NCBI GenBank assembly: GCA_944383545.1
Contig: CALWPY010000005.1
Location: 91,009 to 155,008 of the forward strand
Direction of reading: 5' to 3'
DNA: 64,000 bases
Source: an uncultured Lachnospiraceae bacterium
GTDB lineage: Bacteria > Bacillota > Clostridia > Lachnospirales > Lachnospiraceae
Made by a program: the position numbers and the translations under genes. Under the pieces are notes generated by a model that was not told the origin of the DNA, did no database searches, and saw only the letters and a program-made list of their open reading frames with translations. This document shows positions 1 to 8,524 of the stretch, one piece after another (the first letter of the stretch is position 1; each line of letters opens with the position of its first letter).

Positions 1-202
1 CCAAAACATTATTTTCTTCATCACAGGCAACAAATACAGGTCTTGTGTCGTCCTTTAATATCTCTTTCAATTCGCTGTCAGTATACTTTTTCGTGTCAGC
101 CTTAAATAAATCAGGACGTCCGTTATGATGTACCATAAGTACCTGCTGAAGAAGATTGTCGATACCGCTTATATCTTTATCACATGCTCTTCGTATTTTC
201 AT
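1..202 (-). CDS. GNAT-family N-acetyltransferase, N-terminal part only
   Basis: The gene runs off the left edge of the window, so only its first 67 codons are visible. Translation starts MKIRRACDKDIS and continues through HHNGRPDLF to VFVACDEENNVL, which is typical of the first strands of GNAT acetyltransferases (an early 'RxAxxxD' strand and a later 'VACDEENNVLG'-type strand before the acetyl-CoA site). The acceptor substrate cannot be inferred. The start is supported by a GGAGGTGAT ribosome-binding site at 211-219. It lies 10 bp after the HAD phosphatase gene and is probably the last visible gene of the operon that starts at larC. Confidence 0.7.
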   Translation of the reverse strand, partial: MKIRRACDKDISGIDNLLQQVLMVHHNGRPDLFKADTKKYTDSELKEILKDDTRPVFVACDEENNVL

Positions 203-212
203 TTTAAAGATA

Positions 213-818
213 TCACCTCCCTATAAGCTTATAAAGTTCCTTTACTGCCTGTTCATAATTCTTAAATAAAATCCCATGAATACCCAGGGATTTTGCCGCA
301 GAAACATTGACTTCCCTGTCATCTGTAAATACACATTCCTCTGCATTTAAACCGAATCTGTCCAAAAGGAGCCTGTATATTTTTTCATCAGGCTTTGTCA
401 GCTTTTCTAATGCGGAAACGACTATTCCGTCAGCTTCTTTTACAAATTCAAAATTCTTCCAGTGAAGTTCATATAATTCTTGCGGATAATTAGATAAAAT
501 ATATACATTATATCCCGCTTCCTTTAAGCTTTTAAAAAGAGGCTCCGAATAAGGATATTCCGTAACCAGCTTTTCCGGCATACTCCAGAATAAATCAATC
601 TCAGCTTTATAATCAGGAAGATTTTCCTTAAAAATGTTTACTGCTTCTTCCTGACTAATCACACCTCTGTCAAGCTCGGCCCATGTTTCAGAATTTACCA
701 TATGTATACTGAGGTATTCCGTAGTTTCCTCTGAAAATCCCAAATCATTCAGCATATAATCCTCATATCTGAAATCTATCAGAACGCCTCCTACGTCAAA
801 TATTATATTTTTAATCAT
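213..818 (-). CDS. HAD-superfamily hydrolase, subfamily IA (YihX-like)
   Basis: A 201-residue haloacid-dehalogenase-type phosphatase. Motif I is FDVGGVLIDF near the N-terminus: the nucleophile Asp is present, and Gly-Gly replaces the usual Asp-Gly, as in the YihX group of sugar-phosphate phosphatases. Motif II is ILSNYP, the conserved Lys is in LTKPDEKIY, and motif IV is FTDDREVNVSAA, with a helical cap between motifs I and II. Length fits the subfamily. It follows paaK by 33 bp in the same operon. The substrate is unknown; a housekeeping sugar-phosphate phosphatase is the best guess. Confidence 0.8.
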   Translation of the reverse strand: MIKNIIFDVGGVLIDFRYEDYMLNDLGFSEETTEYLSIHMVNSETWAELDRGVISQEEAVNIFKENLPDYKAEIDLFWSMPEKLVTEYPYSEPLFKSLKEAGYNVYILSNYPQELYELHWKNFEFVKEADGIVVSALEKLTKPDEKIYRLLLDRFGLNAEECVFTDDREVNVSAAKSLGIHGILFKNYEQAVKELYKLIGR

Positions 819-851
819 ATTTCCTCCTGCTAAATCTCATAAATATGTTAT

Positions 852-2087
852 CTAGCTTACTCTATAATCGTGTATTCTCTGTGTCTTTTTCTCACTTCTT
901 GGGAGTGTTCCCAAAGAAACGATTTTTACCACAGGTGTCATTCCTATTCTGGATTTAAAAGTAGTTCTGAGCTTATTTGCAACCTTTTCAAAATCAGCTC
1001 CGTCTTCTCCTTCCACAGAAAGCACAAATAAATCCTTTCCGTTTTCATGTGAAATGTCAGCCATATATTCACTTGACGCACCCTCGGTGTCACGTATGAC
1101 TTCTTCTATCTGGCTAGGGAACATATTTACACCCTTTACCTTAAACATATCGTCAGTACGTCCCATAATGATGTCAATTCTAGGGAATTTGCTTCCGCAC
1201 TCGCATTCTCCCGGAATTATTCTTGAAAGGTCATGTGTCCTGAATCTTATTAAAGGCGCTCCCTCTTTTACAAGGGTTGTGATTACTATTTCACCCATCT
1301 CACCGTCAGGAAGAGTTTTTCCCGTTACAGGGTCAACTATCTCAAGATAAATGAAATCATCCCAGATATGCATACCTGTGTCATATTTACAGCTTATACC
1401 TATTCCCGGACCGTAAATCTCAGTAAGTCCGTATATATCATAAAGCTCTATTCCAAGCTCATCTTTTATACGTTTTCTCATCTTCTCGCCCCATCTTTCA
1501 GAGCCGATTACACCTTTCTTCAGGCAGATTTTATCCTTTAATCCGCGCTTTGAGATTTCCTCAGCAAGAAGAAGCGCATATGATGAAGTAGCACCAATAA
1601 CCGTAGACTTTAAATCCACCATCATTTTAAGCTGCTTATCAGTATTTCCCGGTCCCATAGGTATTGACATGGCACCAAGCTTTTCACAGCCTGCCTGAAA
1701 TCCTATGCCTGCCGTCCAGAGTCCGTATCCCGGAGTTATCTGTATTCTGTCTTTATTAGTAATGCCTGCAAATTCGTAGCAACGCGCAAACATTGTAGCC
1801 CAGTCATCCACATCCTTTGCAGTGTAAGGAATGATTACCGGAGTGCCTGTAGTTCCGGAAGATGAATGAATTCTAACGATTTCTTCCTCAGGTACGGCGA
1901 GCAGTCCGAGCGGATATGCATCTCTTAAGTCTTCCTTACTTGAAAACGGCAGATTCTCAAAATCCTCCTGAGTATCTATTCTGTCAATTCCAAGTTCTTT
2001 AAGTCTTTCCCCATAAAAGGAGCCTGCTTCTCTAAGCCTCTTAATCTGATTATTTACCTGTGCCTTTTGTACTTCGTTAAGTTTCAT
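852..2087 (-). CDS. paaK: Phenylacetate--CoA ligase
   Basis: An adenylate-forming enzyme of 411 residues, the usual PaaK length, joining aryl acids such as phenylacetate to CoA using ATP. The AMP-binding P-loop is HSSSGTTGTP (residues 74-83), followed by YGLTEIYGPG and the hinge motif RTDDMFKVKGVNMFP; the C-terminus carries the catalytic-lysine region PRSEKKTQR. The reading frame extends 13 codons further upstream, but AGGAGG sits 5 bp before the ATG at 2087 and nothing precedes the longer start. It lies just after iorAB. By established chemistry IorAB makes aryl-acetyl-CoA from aryl-pyruvates, so PaaK may act on the same intermediates, either activating aryl acids or, in reverse, releasing them with recovery of ATP; the direction is inference. 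Confidence 0.93.
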   Translation of the reverse strand: MKLNEVQKAQVNNQIKRLREAGSFYGERLKELGIDRIDTQEDFENLPFSSKEDLRDAYPLGLLAVPEEEIVRIHSSSGTTGTPVIIPYTAKDVDDWATMFARCYEFAGITNKDRIQITPGYGLWTAGIGFQAGCEKLGAMSIPMGPGNTDKQLKMMVDLKSTVIGATSSYALLLAEEISKRGLKDKICLKKGVIGSERWGEKMRKRIKDELGIELYDIYGLTEIYGPGIGISCKYDTGMHIWDDFIYLEIVDPVTGKTLPDGEMGEIVITTLVKEGAPLIRFRTHDLSRIIPGECECGSKFPRIDIIMGRTDDMFKVKGVNMFPSQIEEVIRDTEGASSEYMADISHENGKDLFVLSVEGEDGADFEKVANKLRTTFKSRIGMTPVVKIVSLGTLPRSEKKTQRIHDYRVS

Positions 2088-2140
2088 CTTATCCTCCTGT
2101 AGGTGTCTGATTTGTTTTTTTGCCATATATTTAAATAATT

Positions 2141-2719
2141 TTATACTCTAAGTCCTTCTTCAAAGGCTTTAAGATTCATGTCATGAAATTTCTGTGGTAT
2201 GTTTTCTATTATTTCTTTTCTTACATCTTCCGGTGTTATATCAAGCTCTCCTGCTGCCGTTGCGGCACCAAGTAATATAATGTTTAATGCCTTGGCAGAG
2301 CCGCATTTTTGTGTAAGTATTTCACCGTCTACAAGCTTTAAGTTACTTACCTTTTGTTTTAAATATTCTATCATCTCAGTTCCGTCATAGCCTGTATTTT
2401 TAAGTGTTTCGGTTATCGGTCTGACAGGTGAAATATTTACAATTACCGTTCCGTCCTTTTTAAGATATGGAAGAGACCTCACTGCCTCAGCAGGCTCAAA
2501 TGCAATAATCATATCTGCTTTCCCAAGAGGAATAAGCGGTGAATATGCATCTTCACCAACTCTTACATGACTTGTTACTGAGCCCCCTCGCTGTGCCATT
2601 CCTATTGTTTCTGCAGAGCGTACCTTGTGCCCCTTTGACATCTCAGCTGATGCAATAAGCTTTGAAGCAAGTACGGTACCCTGTCCGCCGACTCCGCAAA
2701 GAAGTATATCTTTACTCAC
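2141..2719 (-). CDS. iorB: Indolepyruvate ferredoxin oxidoreductase, beta subunit
   Basis: The 192-residue gamma-type domain subunit of indolepyruvate:ferredoxin oxidoreductase, starting SKDILLCGVGGQGTVLASKL, with the family signature GVGGQG and ETIGMAQRGGSVTSHVR. With IorA it oxidatively decarboxylates aryl-pyruvates (from Trp, Phe, Tyr) to aryl-acetyl-CoA while reducing ferredoxin. Two GTG codons lie at the start; the one at 2719 is chosen because AGGAGG (2728-2733) is 8 bp upstream of it, whereas the GTG at 2728 overlaps the ribosome-binding site. The start overlaps the end of iorA by 8 bp, so the two subunits are translationally coupled. Confidence 0.93.
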   Translation of the reverse strand: MSKDILLCGVGGQGTVLASKLIASAEMSKGHKVRSAETIGMAQRGGSVTSHVRVGEDAYSPLIPLGKADMIIAFEPAEAVRSLPYLKKDGTVIVNISPVRPITETLKNTGYDGTEMIEYLKQKVSNLKLVDGEILTQKCGSAKALNIILLGAATAAGELDITPEDVRKEIIENIPQKFHDMNLKAFEEGLRV

Positions 2720-4508
2720 GAGGCTCACCTCCTATCGCATTTACAGGGCAGACCTTAGCACAGAGTCCGCAACCCGTACAAAGTGATTCATCTATTTTTA
2801 CTTTGCCTTCTTCTATAATAAGTGCAGGGCATCCAAGCTCCGTTATACACTTTTTACAGTTTATGCATTTATCTGAAACCTTGCATTTCTTATCAGCTTT
2901 TACTATTGCTATACAAGGTGACTTAAATACTATCGCCTTAACCCCTTTTATCTCTGACAGTTCTTTTACTGCCTCCACTGCTTCATGCAGATTAAGAGGG
3001 TCTGTCACTATTACTTTTTTAACACCGATTCCTTCCAGAATTTTAACTATATCAATCTTTTCAACTATATCACCCATCATGGTACGCCCTGTACCCGGAT
3101 GAGGCTGATGTCCCGTCATGGCAGTCGTGGAATTATCCAATACGCAGAGTATCATGTCTGCCTCATTATATACGGCATTCACAACTCCCGTAATTCCCGA
3201 TGCAAAGAATGTGGAATCTCCGACAAATGCAAAGCACTGTGCATCATTTTCCATATGATAAAGTCCCTGTGCCATGGTAATTCCTGCACCCATACAGAGA
3301 CAGGTGTCTACCATGTCAAGAGGCATTGCATTTCCAAGTGTATAGCATCCTATATCACCACAAAAGTATGCCTTCTTACCCTTCATTGCCTGCTTTACTG
3401 CATAAAACGAAGCTCTGTGAGGACATCCTGCACAGAGTACAGATGGTCTTACCGGAAGATTTGGCATATCGGATAAATCTATTTTTTCATCTGAATTATC
3501 TTCGTTTAAAAATCTCTTTATTTCTTCCTCAACTATGGCGGCTGAATTTTCTCCCGCCTTTACTGAATCATCTGTAAACTTTCCTCTTACTTTTACATTT
3601 AAATTATACTTACCGGCTACATATGTAATCTCTTTTTCAAGAACTGCCGAAAGCTCTTCTATTGCAAGCACCTCATCCACACCATTAAGAAATTCAAGTG
3701 CCAAATCCTCTGGAAACGGATATGAGGTTGCAACCTTAAAAAGCTTAACATCCTTTCTGTCACCCAGATATTCCTTAACATACTGGTAACTTACTCCGGA
3801 AGCTATAATTCCCTTTGTTCCGCTTCCTTCTACTTTATTAAATCTGTATGTAGAAAAATCCTTTCCAATCTCCGGATTTCTCTTTTCTATCATGTTGTGG
3901 TTATTAAATGAAAGTCTTGGAAAAATAACCCATTTGGAAGAATCCTTTACAAAGCCCTCATACTCATTTACCTTATAATCTTCTTCCACTTCTATGTTTG
4001 CATAAGCATGACATATTCTGGTCGTCGGTCTTAAGAATACAGGTGTTTTATATTTTTCAGAATACTTAAATGCATCCTGTACCATCTCATAGGCTTCTTC
4101 AGGAGACGACGGGTCAAACACAGGAATTTTTGCAAATTCCGCAAACTGTCTTGTGTCCTGCTCAGTCTGTGAAGATATCGGACCCGGGTCATCTGCAACA
4201 ACTACTACCATTCCGCCCTTTACGCCTACATAGGCAAGTGACATAAGCGGGTCTGCCGCAACATTAAGCCCCACCTGCTTCATGGTAACAAGTGCTCTTG
4301 CACCCGTATATGCTGCGCCTGCTGCAAGCTCCATTGCCGCCTTTTCGTTTACTGACCACTCTACATGTATGTCTCCCTTATTTCTTTTTGCAACCGTCTC
4401 AAGTATCTCTGAAGACGGAGTTCCCGGATATCCTGCCACAAGGTTTACACCTGCTGCCATTGCTCCGAGTGCTATGGCTGAATTTCCCATTATGTATTCG
4501 TTTTTCAT
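2712..4508 (-). CDS. iorA: Indolepyruvate ferredoxin oxidoreductase, alpha subunit
   Basis: A 598-residue thiamine-diphosphate enzyme. The N-terminal pyrimidine-binding domain contains AGYPGTPSSEI and VEWSVNEKAA; the TPP-binding domain contains CAGCPHRASFYA, GDIGCYTLG and GDSTFFASGITG; the last about 55 residues form a two-cluster ferredoxin domain with two CxxCxxC-type motifs (CINCKKC, CTGCGLCAKVCP). It catalyses the CoA-dependent oxidation of aryl-pyruvates with ferredoxin as electron acceptor. The ATG at 4508 is preferred over an adjacent in-frame TTG; an AGAGG ribosome-binding site lies upstream. It starts 13 bp after proC and overlaps iorB. Confidence 0.95.
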   Translation of the reverse strand: MKNEYIMGNSAIALGAMAAGVNLVAGYPGTPSSEILETVAKRNKGDIHVEWSVNEKAAMELAAGAAYTGARALVTMKQVGLNVAADPLMSLAYVGVKGGMVVVVADDPGPISSQTEQDTRQFAEFAKIPVFDPSSPEEAYEMVQDAFKYSEKYKTPVFLRPTTRICHAYANIEVEEDYKVNEYEGFVKDSSKWVIFPRLSFNNHNMIEKRNPEIGKDFSTYRFNKVEGSGTKGIIASGVSYQYVKEYLGDRKDVKLFKVATSYPFPEDLALEFLNGVDEVLAIEELSAVLEKEITYVAGKYNLNVKVRGKFTDDSVKAGENSAAIVEEEIKRFLNEDNSDEKIDLSDMPNLPVRPSVLCAGCPHRASFYAVKQAMKGKKAYFCGDIGCYTLGNAMPLDMVDTCLCMGAGITMAQGLYHMENDAQCFAFVGDSTFFASGITGVVNAVYNEADMILCVLDNSTTAMTGHQPHPGTGRTMMGDIVEKIDIVKILEGIGVKKVIVTDPLNLHEAVEAVKELSEIKGVKAIVFKSPCIAIVKADKKCKVSDKCINCKKCITELGCPALIIEEGKVKIDESLCTGCGLCAKVCPVNAIGGEPRE

Positions 4509-4521
4509 CAAAAAGTACCTC

Positions 4522-5307
4522 TTAGTTTTTATTCATAACTGCTTCTACTGCTTTTATACAGGCATTTCTAAATCCTGCTTCCTCCATTGCAGTAACACCA
4601 CAGATTGTTGTTCCCGCGGGTGAACATACCCTGTCCTTTAATACTCCCGGATGCTCTTTTGTTTCAAGCTGAAGCTTCGCAGTGCCCAGTATCATCTGGG
4701 ATACCATTTCATATGACATATCTCTCTGAATTCCGTATTTTACGGCTACATCAGAAAGTGCCTCTATCATAAGGTCCACAAATGCAGGACCACAGCCTGT
4801 AACCGCACCGCCTATTCCCATTAAGTTACTCGGAAGCTCTTTTACGACACCCATTGCCGAAAAGATTTCAATAATCTGTTCACGCTCCTTATTTTCAAGT
4901 GAATTTGTTTCTTCAAATAAGAATACTCCTTCTCCAACCATTGCAGGGGTATTTGGCATGATAAACTGCATACGTACCGACTTGTCTAAATATTTTTCAT
5001 ATTTTTCAAAGTCCCAGCCCAGTGCTATTGAAATAAGCGACTTGCCGTTTATTCCACAGCCTAATTCCGAGAGCACGCCTTCTACCTGATAGGGCTTACA
5101 TGCCATTAAAAAGGTATCCACGTTTTCTGCCAGCTCCTTAAGGCTTTTACACATGGTAAATCCGTATTTGTCAGCATTTTCTTTAAGCTTATCCTGTACA
5201 GGGTCATAAGAATATATATCCTCTTTTGCCATATGCCCTGAAGATATAAAGCCTTTTAAGATTGCCTGTGCCATGTTGCCCATTCCTATAAAACCTATTT
5301 TTTTCAT
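4522..5307 (-). CDS. proC: Pyrroline-5-carboxylate reductase
   Basis: A 261-residue NAD(P)H-dependent reductase for the last step of proline synthesis. The Rossmann motif GFIGMGNMAQAI opens the protein, ACKPYQV and MPNTPAMVGEG follow, and the C-terminal dimerisation domain has GCGPAFVDLMIEAL and HPGVLKDRVCSPAGTTI, the classic P5CR signature. The frame extends 7 codons upstream, but a GAGG ribosome-binding site lies about 8 bp before the ATG at 5307, which matches the family start MKKIGFIG. It sits between larE and iorA in the same operon. The reason for proline synthesis here is not obvious; a clue may be general amino-acid metabolism. Confidence 0.95.
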   Translation of the reverse strand: MKKIGFIGMGNMAQAILKGFISSGHMAKEDIYSYDPVQDKLKENADKYGFTMCKSLKELAENVDTFLMACKPYQVEGVLSELGCGINGKSLISIALGWDFEKYEKYLDKSVRMQFIMPNTPAMVGEGVFLFEETNSLENKEREQIIEIFSAMGVVKELPSNLMGIGGAVTGCGPAFVDLMIEALSDVAVKYGIQRDMSYEMVSQMILGTAKLQLETKEHPGVLKDRVCSPAGTTICGVTAMEEAGFRNACIKAVEAVMNKN

Positions 5308-5353
5308 GCCTTTTCCTCTTTTCCACATTTCTTTTTATTATAAACTTACTTTC

Positions 5354-6172
5354 TTAACTTGTCATTAGTATCTTCTTATCCATACTTCCACTTTTAAAGC
5401 CTTCCATGTCAAGCGTGATATAATCCTTGTTCCAGTCCTTTAATATCTCAACGATTTTTTCACGATTTTCATATACTTTCGGAAAGTCTTTTAAATCTGT
5501 TTCAATACGGATAAAATCCTTATGAATCCTAATCCTTAAATTATAAAATCCCATTTTTCTGATTTTGTTTTCCTGATAAGACAGCCTTTTTATATCGTTT
5601 TCATCAAGCCTTGTACCATATTCAAATCTGGTTGCCATACATGGCAGGGAAGGCTTATCCTGTGCCTTAAGTCCGTTTTTTTTGGCAAGCTCCCTTACCT
5701 CCTGCTTGGTAAGGCGGCAGTCTGCAAGCGGACTTATTATTCCCAGCTCTTTTAATGCCTTAAGTCCCGGACGATAAACCTTAAGGTCATCTGCATTTGT
5801 TCCGTCAATTAATGTACTTACTCCGTATTTTTCCATTACCTTTTTCATCTGTGAAAAAAGGTAATGCTTACAGAGATAGCATCTTTCCTTCGGATTATTT
5901 TCTATTCCGGCATCTTTAATAACACTTAAATTTATTGAAATATGAACTGCACCGTATTCTTCTGCCGTATGCCTTATTTCTTCCATTTCATTTACGGGAA
6001 GAAGTTCCGTGTCTGCTGTTATGGCATACACTTTGGTTTTATTAATCCGGGCATGTCCGGCAATAAACTTAAGCACTAAGGCGCTGTCCACTCCACCTGA
6101 AAAAGCAACAGCAGTATCATTTTTTGTAATTTCATCCAGCTTTTCCGATAATATTTTAAGCTTCGTCTCCAT
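5354..6172 (-). CDS. larE: ATP-dependent sulfur transferase LarE (nickel-pincer cofactor synthesis)
   Basis: A 272-residue PP-loop enzyme, motif AFSGGVDS at residues 23-30. In the Lar pathway LarE adenylates and then transfers sulfur to the pyridinium biscarboxylate made by LarB, giving the dithiocarboxylate that LarC loads with nickel. Cys178 (in PSLPCMATR) lies where the sacrificial cysteine of Lactiplantibacillus LarE (Cys176) would be expected. A further pair, C98xxC101, makes three conserved-looking cysteines; some LarE proteins instead hold an iron-sulfur cluster, and I cannot decide between the two mechanisms. The start overlaps the end of larC by 17 bp. GGAGGAG lies about 12 bp upstream. 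Confidence 0.92.
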   Translation of the reverse strand: METKLKILSEKLDEITKNDTAVAFSGGVDSALVLKFIAGHARINKTKVYAITADTELLPVNEMEEIRHTAEEYGAVHISINLSVIKDAGIENNPKERCYLCKHYLFSQMKKVMEKYGVSTLIDGTNADDLKVYRPGLKALKELGIISPLADCRLTKQEVRELAKKNGLKAQDKPSLPCMATRFEYGTRLDENDIKRLSYQENKIRKMGFYNLRIRIHKDFIRIETDLKDFPKVYENREKIVEILKDWNKDYITLDMEGFKSGSMDKKILMTS

Positions 6173-7445
6173 ATGTCTGCCTGTACTCCTCCACTGCCCT
6201 TATATATGCATCCTGATATGAAATATTTAAATTTCTGCATATATTAATAAGACTTTCATATTCGGGATAAATATAAGTTTCTTCGCCATTTTTACATATT
6301 TTAAAATCCACATTACCCATTGAGGTTTTCAGTGTTTTTATTTCTCTTTCCAAAACAGTTCTTGACATTTTGCATTTTCTAATGCCAATGGTTGTGGTTT
6401 CCCTAAAAATAATGTTTTCCAGATTTTTAATGTCTTCTTCCATGCTTATTACAGTAAGTACGTAAGCAGGTCTGTTTTTCTTCATGTAAACAGGTGTATA
6501 ATAAACATCTCTTGCTCCGCTTTCCATAAGGCAGTCCATTACATATCCCAGAGTTTCTCCCGTGCAGTCATCTATATTTGTCTCCAGTTTCCAGACAGAG
6601 TTTTCCCTATCCTCCGTCTCTTCAATAAGCATTATGCGTAAAATGCCTGTGGTATTATACTCTCTTTTTCCTGCACCCATACCGCTCTTTAAAATCTTAA
6701 ATTTTTCAGGCAGTTTATCCCCGGTTTTTAATGCGGCTGCAATAGCGGCTCCGGTAGGTGTAATAAGCTCTCCCTGCACATCAGTTATTTCTATGTTCAG
6801 TCCGTTTTCCTGAGCAACTCCCATTACCGCAGGTACGGGTATCGGCATAATTCCGTGCTGACATCTTATCGTGCCTGTTCCTTCCTTTAAAACAGGTATT
6901 ATCACTTCATTAATTCCCAGATTGTCAAAGCATACTGCAACAGATATTATGTCAACTATAGAATCCACTGCTCCGACCTCATGAAAATGCACATTTTCAA
7001 GAGTTGTGCCATGTGCCTTTGCCTCTGCCCTGCCGAGAATATTAAAAATTTTTTTTGCAACGGTCCTTGCATTTTCAGTCATTTCGGTTTTATCTATGAT
7101 TTCTTCTACTTCTTTCAAGCCTCTGTGTACATGGGGATGACTGTGCTCATGCTCATGGGTATGCCCGTGCGTGTGTTCATGTATTTGGGTATGCTCTGCG
7201 TTGTTTCCGTGCAGATAATCCATATCGTGGTCATGGTTTTCATATTCACTGCCTAACTCTACCAGAAAGTCCTGCACATCCAGTCCCGATTTTTTAACCC
7301 TTCTCAGCTTTATACCAAACCCCTCTAAAGGAATAGTCGCAAGTGTCTGCATGAGTACATCCGTGTCGGCACCCAAATCTATAAGTGCCGCTACCGTCAT
7401 ATCTCCGCTTATTCCGCTTCCGCATTCAAAATATAATTTTTTCAT
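6156..7445 (-). CDS. larC: Nickel insertion protein LarC (nickel-pincer cofactor synthesis)
   Basis: A 429-residue nickel insertase, starting MKKLYFECGSGISGDM, with ENVHFHEVGAVDSIVDI, ITPTGAAI and ETNIDDCTGE. A histidine-rich stretch at about residues 70-108 (repeated HEHTHGHTHEHEH-type runs) is a probable nickel store. In Lactiplantibacillus the two halves are joined by programmed frameshifting; here one uninterrupted frame encodes both. It is the first gene of the leftward operon, with GGAGGG about 9 bp before the ATG. larB and larA are not in this window, so the cofactor's first enzyme and its user must be elsewhere. Confidence 0.94.
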   Translation of the reverse strand: MKKLYFECGSGISGDMTVAALIDLGADTDVLMQTLATIPLEGFGIKLRRVKKSGLDVQDFLVELGSEYENHDHDMDYLHGNNAEHTQIHEHTHGHTHEHEHSHPHVHRGLKEVEEIIDKTEMTENARTVAKKIFNILGRAEAKAHGTTLENVHFHEVGAVDSIVDIISVAVCFDNLGINEVIIPVLKEGTGTIRCQHGIMPIPVPAVMGVAQENGLNIEITDVQGELITPTGAAIAAALKTGDKLPEKFKILKSGMGAGKREYNTTGILRIMLIEETEDRENSVWKLETNIDDCTGETLGYVMDCLMESGARDVYYTPVYMKKNRPAYVLTVISMEEDIKNLENIIFRETTTIGIRKCKMSRTVLEREIKTLKTSMGNVDFKICKNGEETYIYPEYESLINICRNLNISYQDAYIRAVEEYRQTYGDEA

Positions 7446-7469
7446 TTATGTATACCCTCCGTCCGATTT

Positions 7470-7498
7470 ATTTTAACACATCAGAAATTACTTTTGAA
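7470..7498 (-). promoter_or_regulatory. Sigma-A-type promoter of the larC-iorAB operon
   Basis: On the minus strand TTCAAA (7493-7498) and TAAAAT (7470-7475) are separated by 17 bp and lie just upstream of larC. No other promoter of this quality was seen within the downstream gene run, whose spacings are 10-53 bp or overlaps. Confidence 0.55.
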
Positions 7499-7623
7499 TA
7501 CTTTTTTAGCCTTTATTTCTCCCGTCATAGGGTGTATATTTTCTATATAAGTTATAAAATATGGATGTACGGAGCAACAAAATACAACGGTACAGGCTCA
7601 TAAATTTAAAGGGAGGTATGAAT

Positions 7624-8397
7624 ATGCGTGAAACAGTACTTATTACGGGAGCATCAAGCGGACTCGGTCTTGAATTTGCAAAAATATTTGCATACAAAAG
7701 ATGTAATCTTGTACTTGTTGCAAGAAATGAAGAAAAGCTTCTGGAAATAAAAAAGAAGCTCGAAAAGAAATATGACACACACGTTGAGGTTTTTCCTCAG
7801 GATTTAACCGGAGAGGACGCCGCAAAAAACATCTATTACTTTACATCTTCAAAGGGAATTGATATTGACATACTTGTAAATAATGCGGGATTTGGAGACT
7901 TTGGAAAATTTTCCGAATCCGATTTAAAAAAGCAGACGGACATGATAGAAGTAAACGTAACTTCGCTTGTAAAATTATGCCGTCTCTATGTGAGACCAAT
8001 GATTAAGCAGAAATATGGAAGAATTTTAAATGTTTCATCAATAGCTGCCTTTCAGCCGGGACCTCTTATGCCCGTCTACTACTCCACAAAGGCATTTGTA
8101 CTTTCCTTTACGGAAGCTCTTTCAGTGGAATTAAGAGGCACGGGAGTTCATGTCACTGCCCTCTGCCCCGGCCCTACCGTAACAGACTTTGCCAACAGGG
8201 CAAATCTCGAACACTCGGGACTTTTCAAAAACCTAAAGAACGCCTCTGCAAGAGACGTATGCATTTACGGCTATAAACAGATGATGAAAAATAAGGTCGT
8301 TGTAATTCCGGGTAAATTAAACAAACTCGGCATAATGGCATCAAAGCATCTTCCAAGAAGCATAGTAAAATACGCTGTATATCTGATTCAGAAGTAG
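7624..8397 (+). CDS. Short-chain dehydrogenase/reductase
   Basis: A 257-residue classical SDR. The nucleotide-binding motif TGASSGLG is at residues 8-15, NNAG at 86-89, the catalytic Ser in VSS (138-139) and the Tyr-Lys pair YYSTK at 152-156; CPGPTVTDF follows. The end looks like the DltE/YqjQ-type group of short SDRs with a basic C-terminus. The frame is open from 7561, but GGGAGG lies 7 bp before the ATG at 7624. It is transcribed away from larC. Substrate unknown; acyl or keto-steroid-like substrates are common in this group. Confidence 0.88.
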   Translation: MRETVLITGASSGLGLEFAKIFAYKRCNLVLVARNEEKLLEIKKKLEKKYDTHVEVFPQDLTGEDAAKNIYYFTSSKGIDIDILVNNAGFGDFGKFSESDLKKQTDMIEVNVTSLVKLCRLYVRPMIKQKYGRILNVSSIAAFQPGPLMPVYYSTKAFVLSFTEALSVELRGTGVHVTALCPGPTVTDFANRANLEHSGLFKNLKNASARDVCIYGYKQMMKNKVVVIPGKLNKLGIMASKHLPRSIVKYAVYLIQK

Positions 8398-8441
8398 GCA
8401 GAGGATATATTTTTCTTACGTACAAAATATCGAAACTTACT

Positions 8442-8479
8442 GTATGTTATATAAGCAGATGTCAGCTTATATAATATAC
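8442..8479. terminator. Inverted repeat between two converging genes
   Basis: Two 15-base arms (8442-8456 and 8465-8479) match at 14 positions around an 8-base loop. They lie between the converging SDR and Hsp70 genes. The stem is A+T-rich and not followed by a clean T tract, so a role as bidirectional terminator is likely from position but not proven by sequence. Confidence 0.4.
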
Positions 8480-8524
8480 AATAAGTTCATTCGTTTTGTT
8501 CATAAAAAATATAGATTTAATCTT

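Noticed and set aside
6156-7445. Programmed frameshift in larC
   Set aside because: The frame is continuous from start to stop; no slip is needed.
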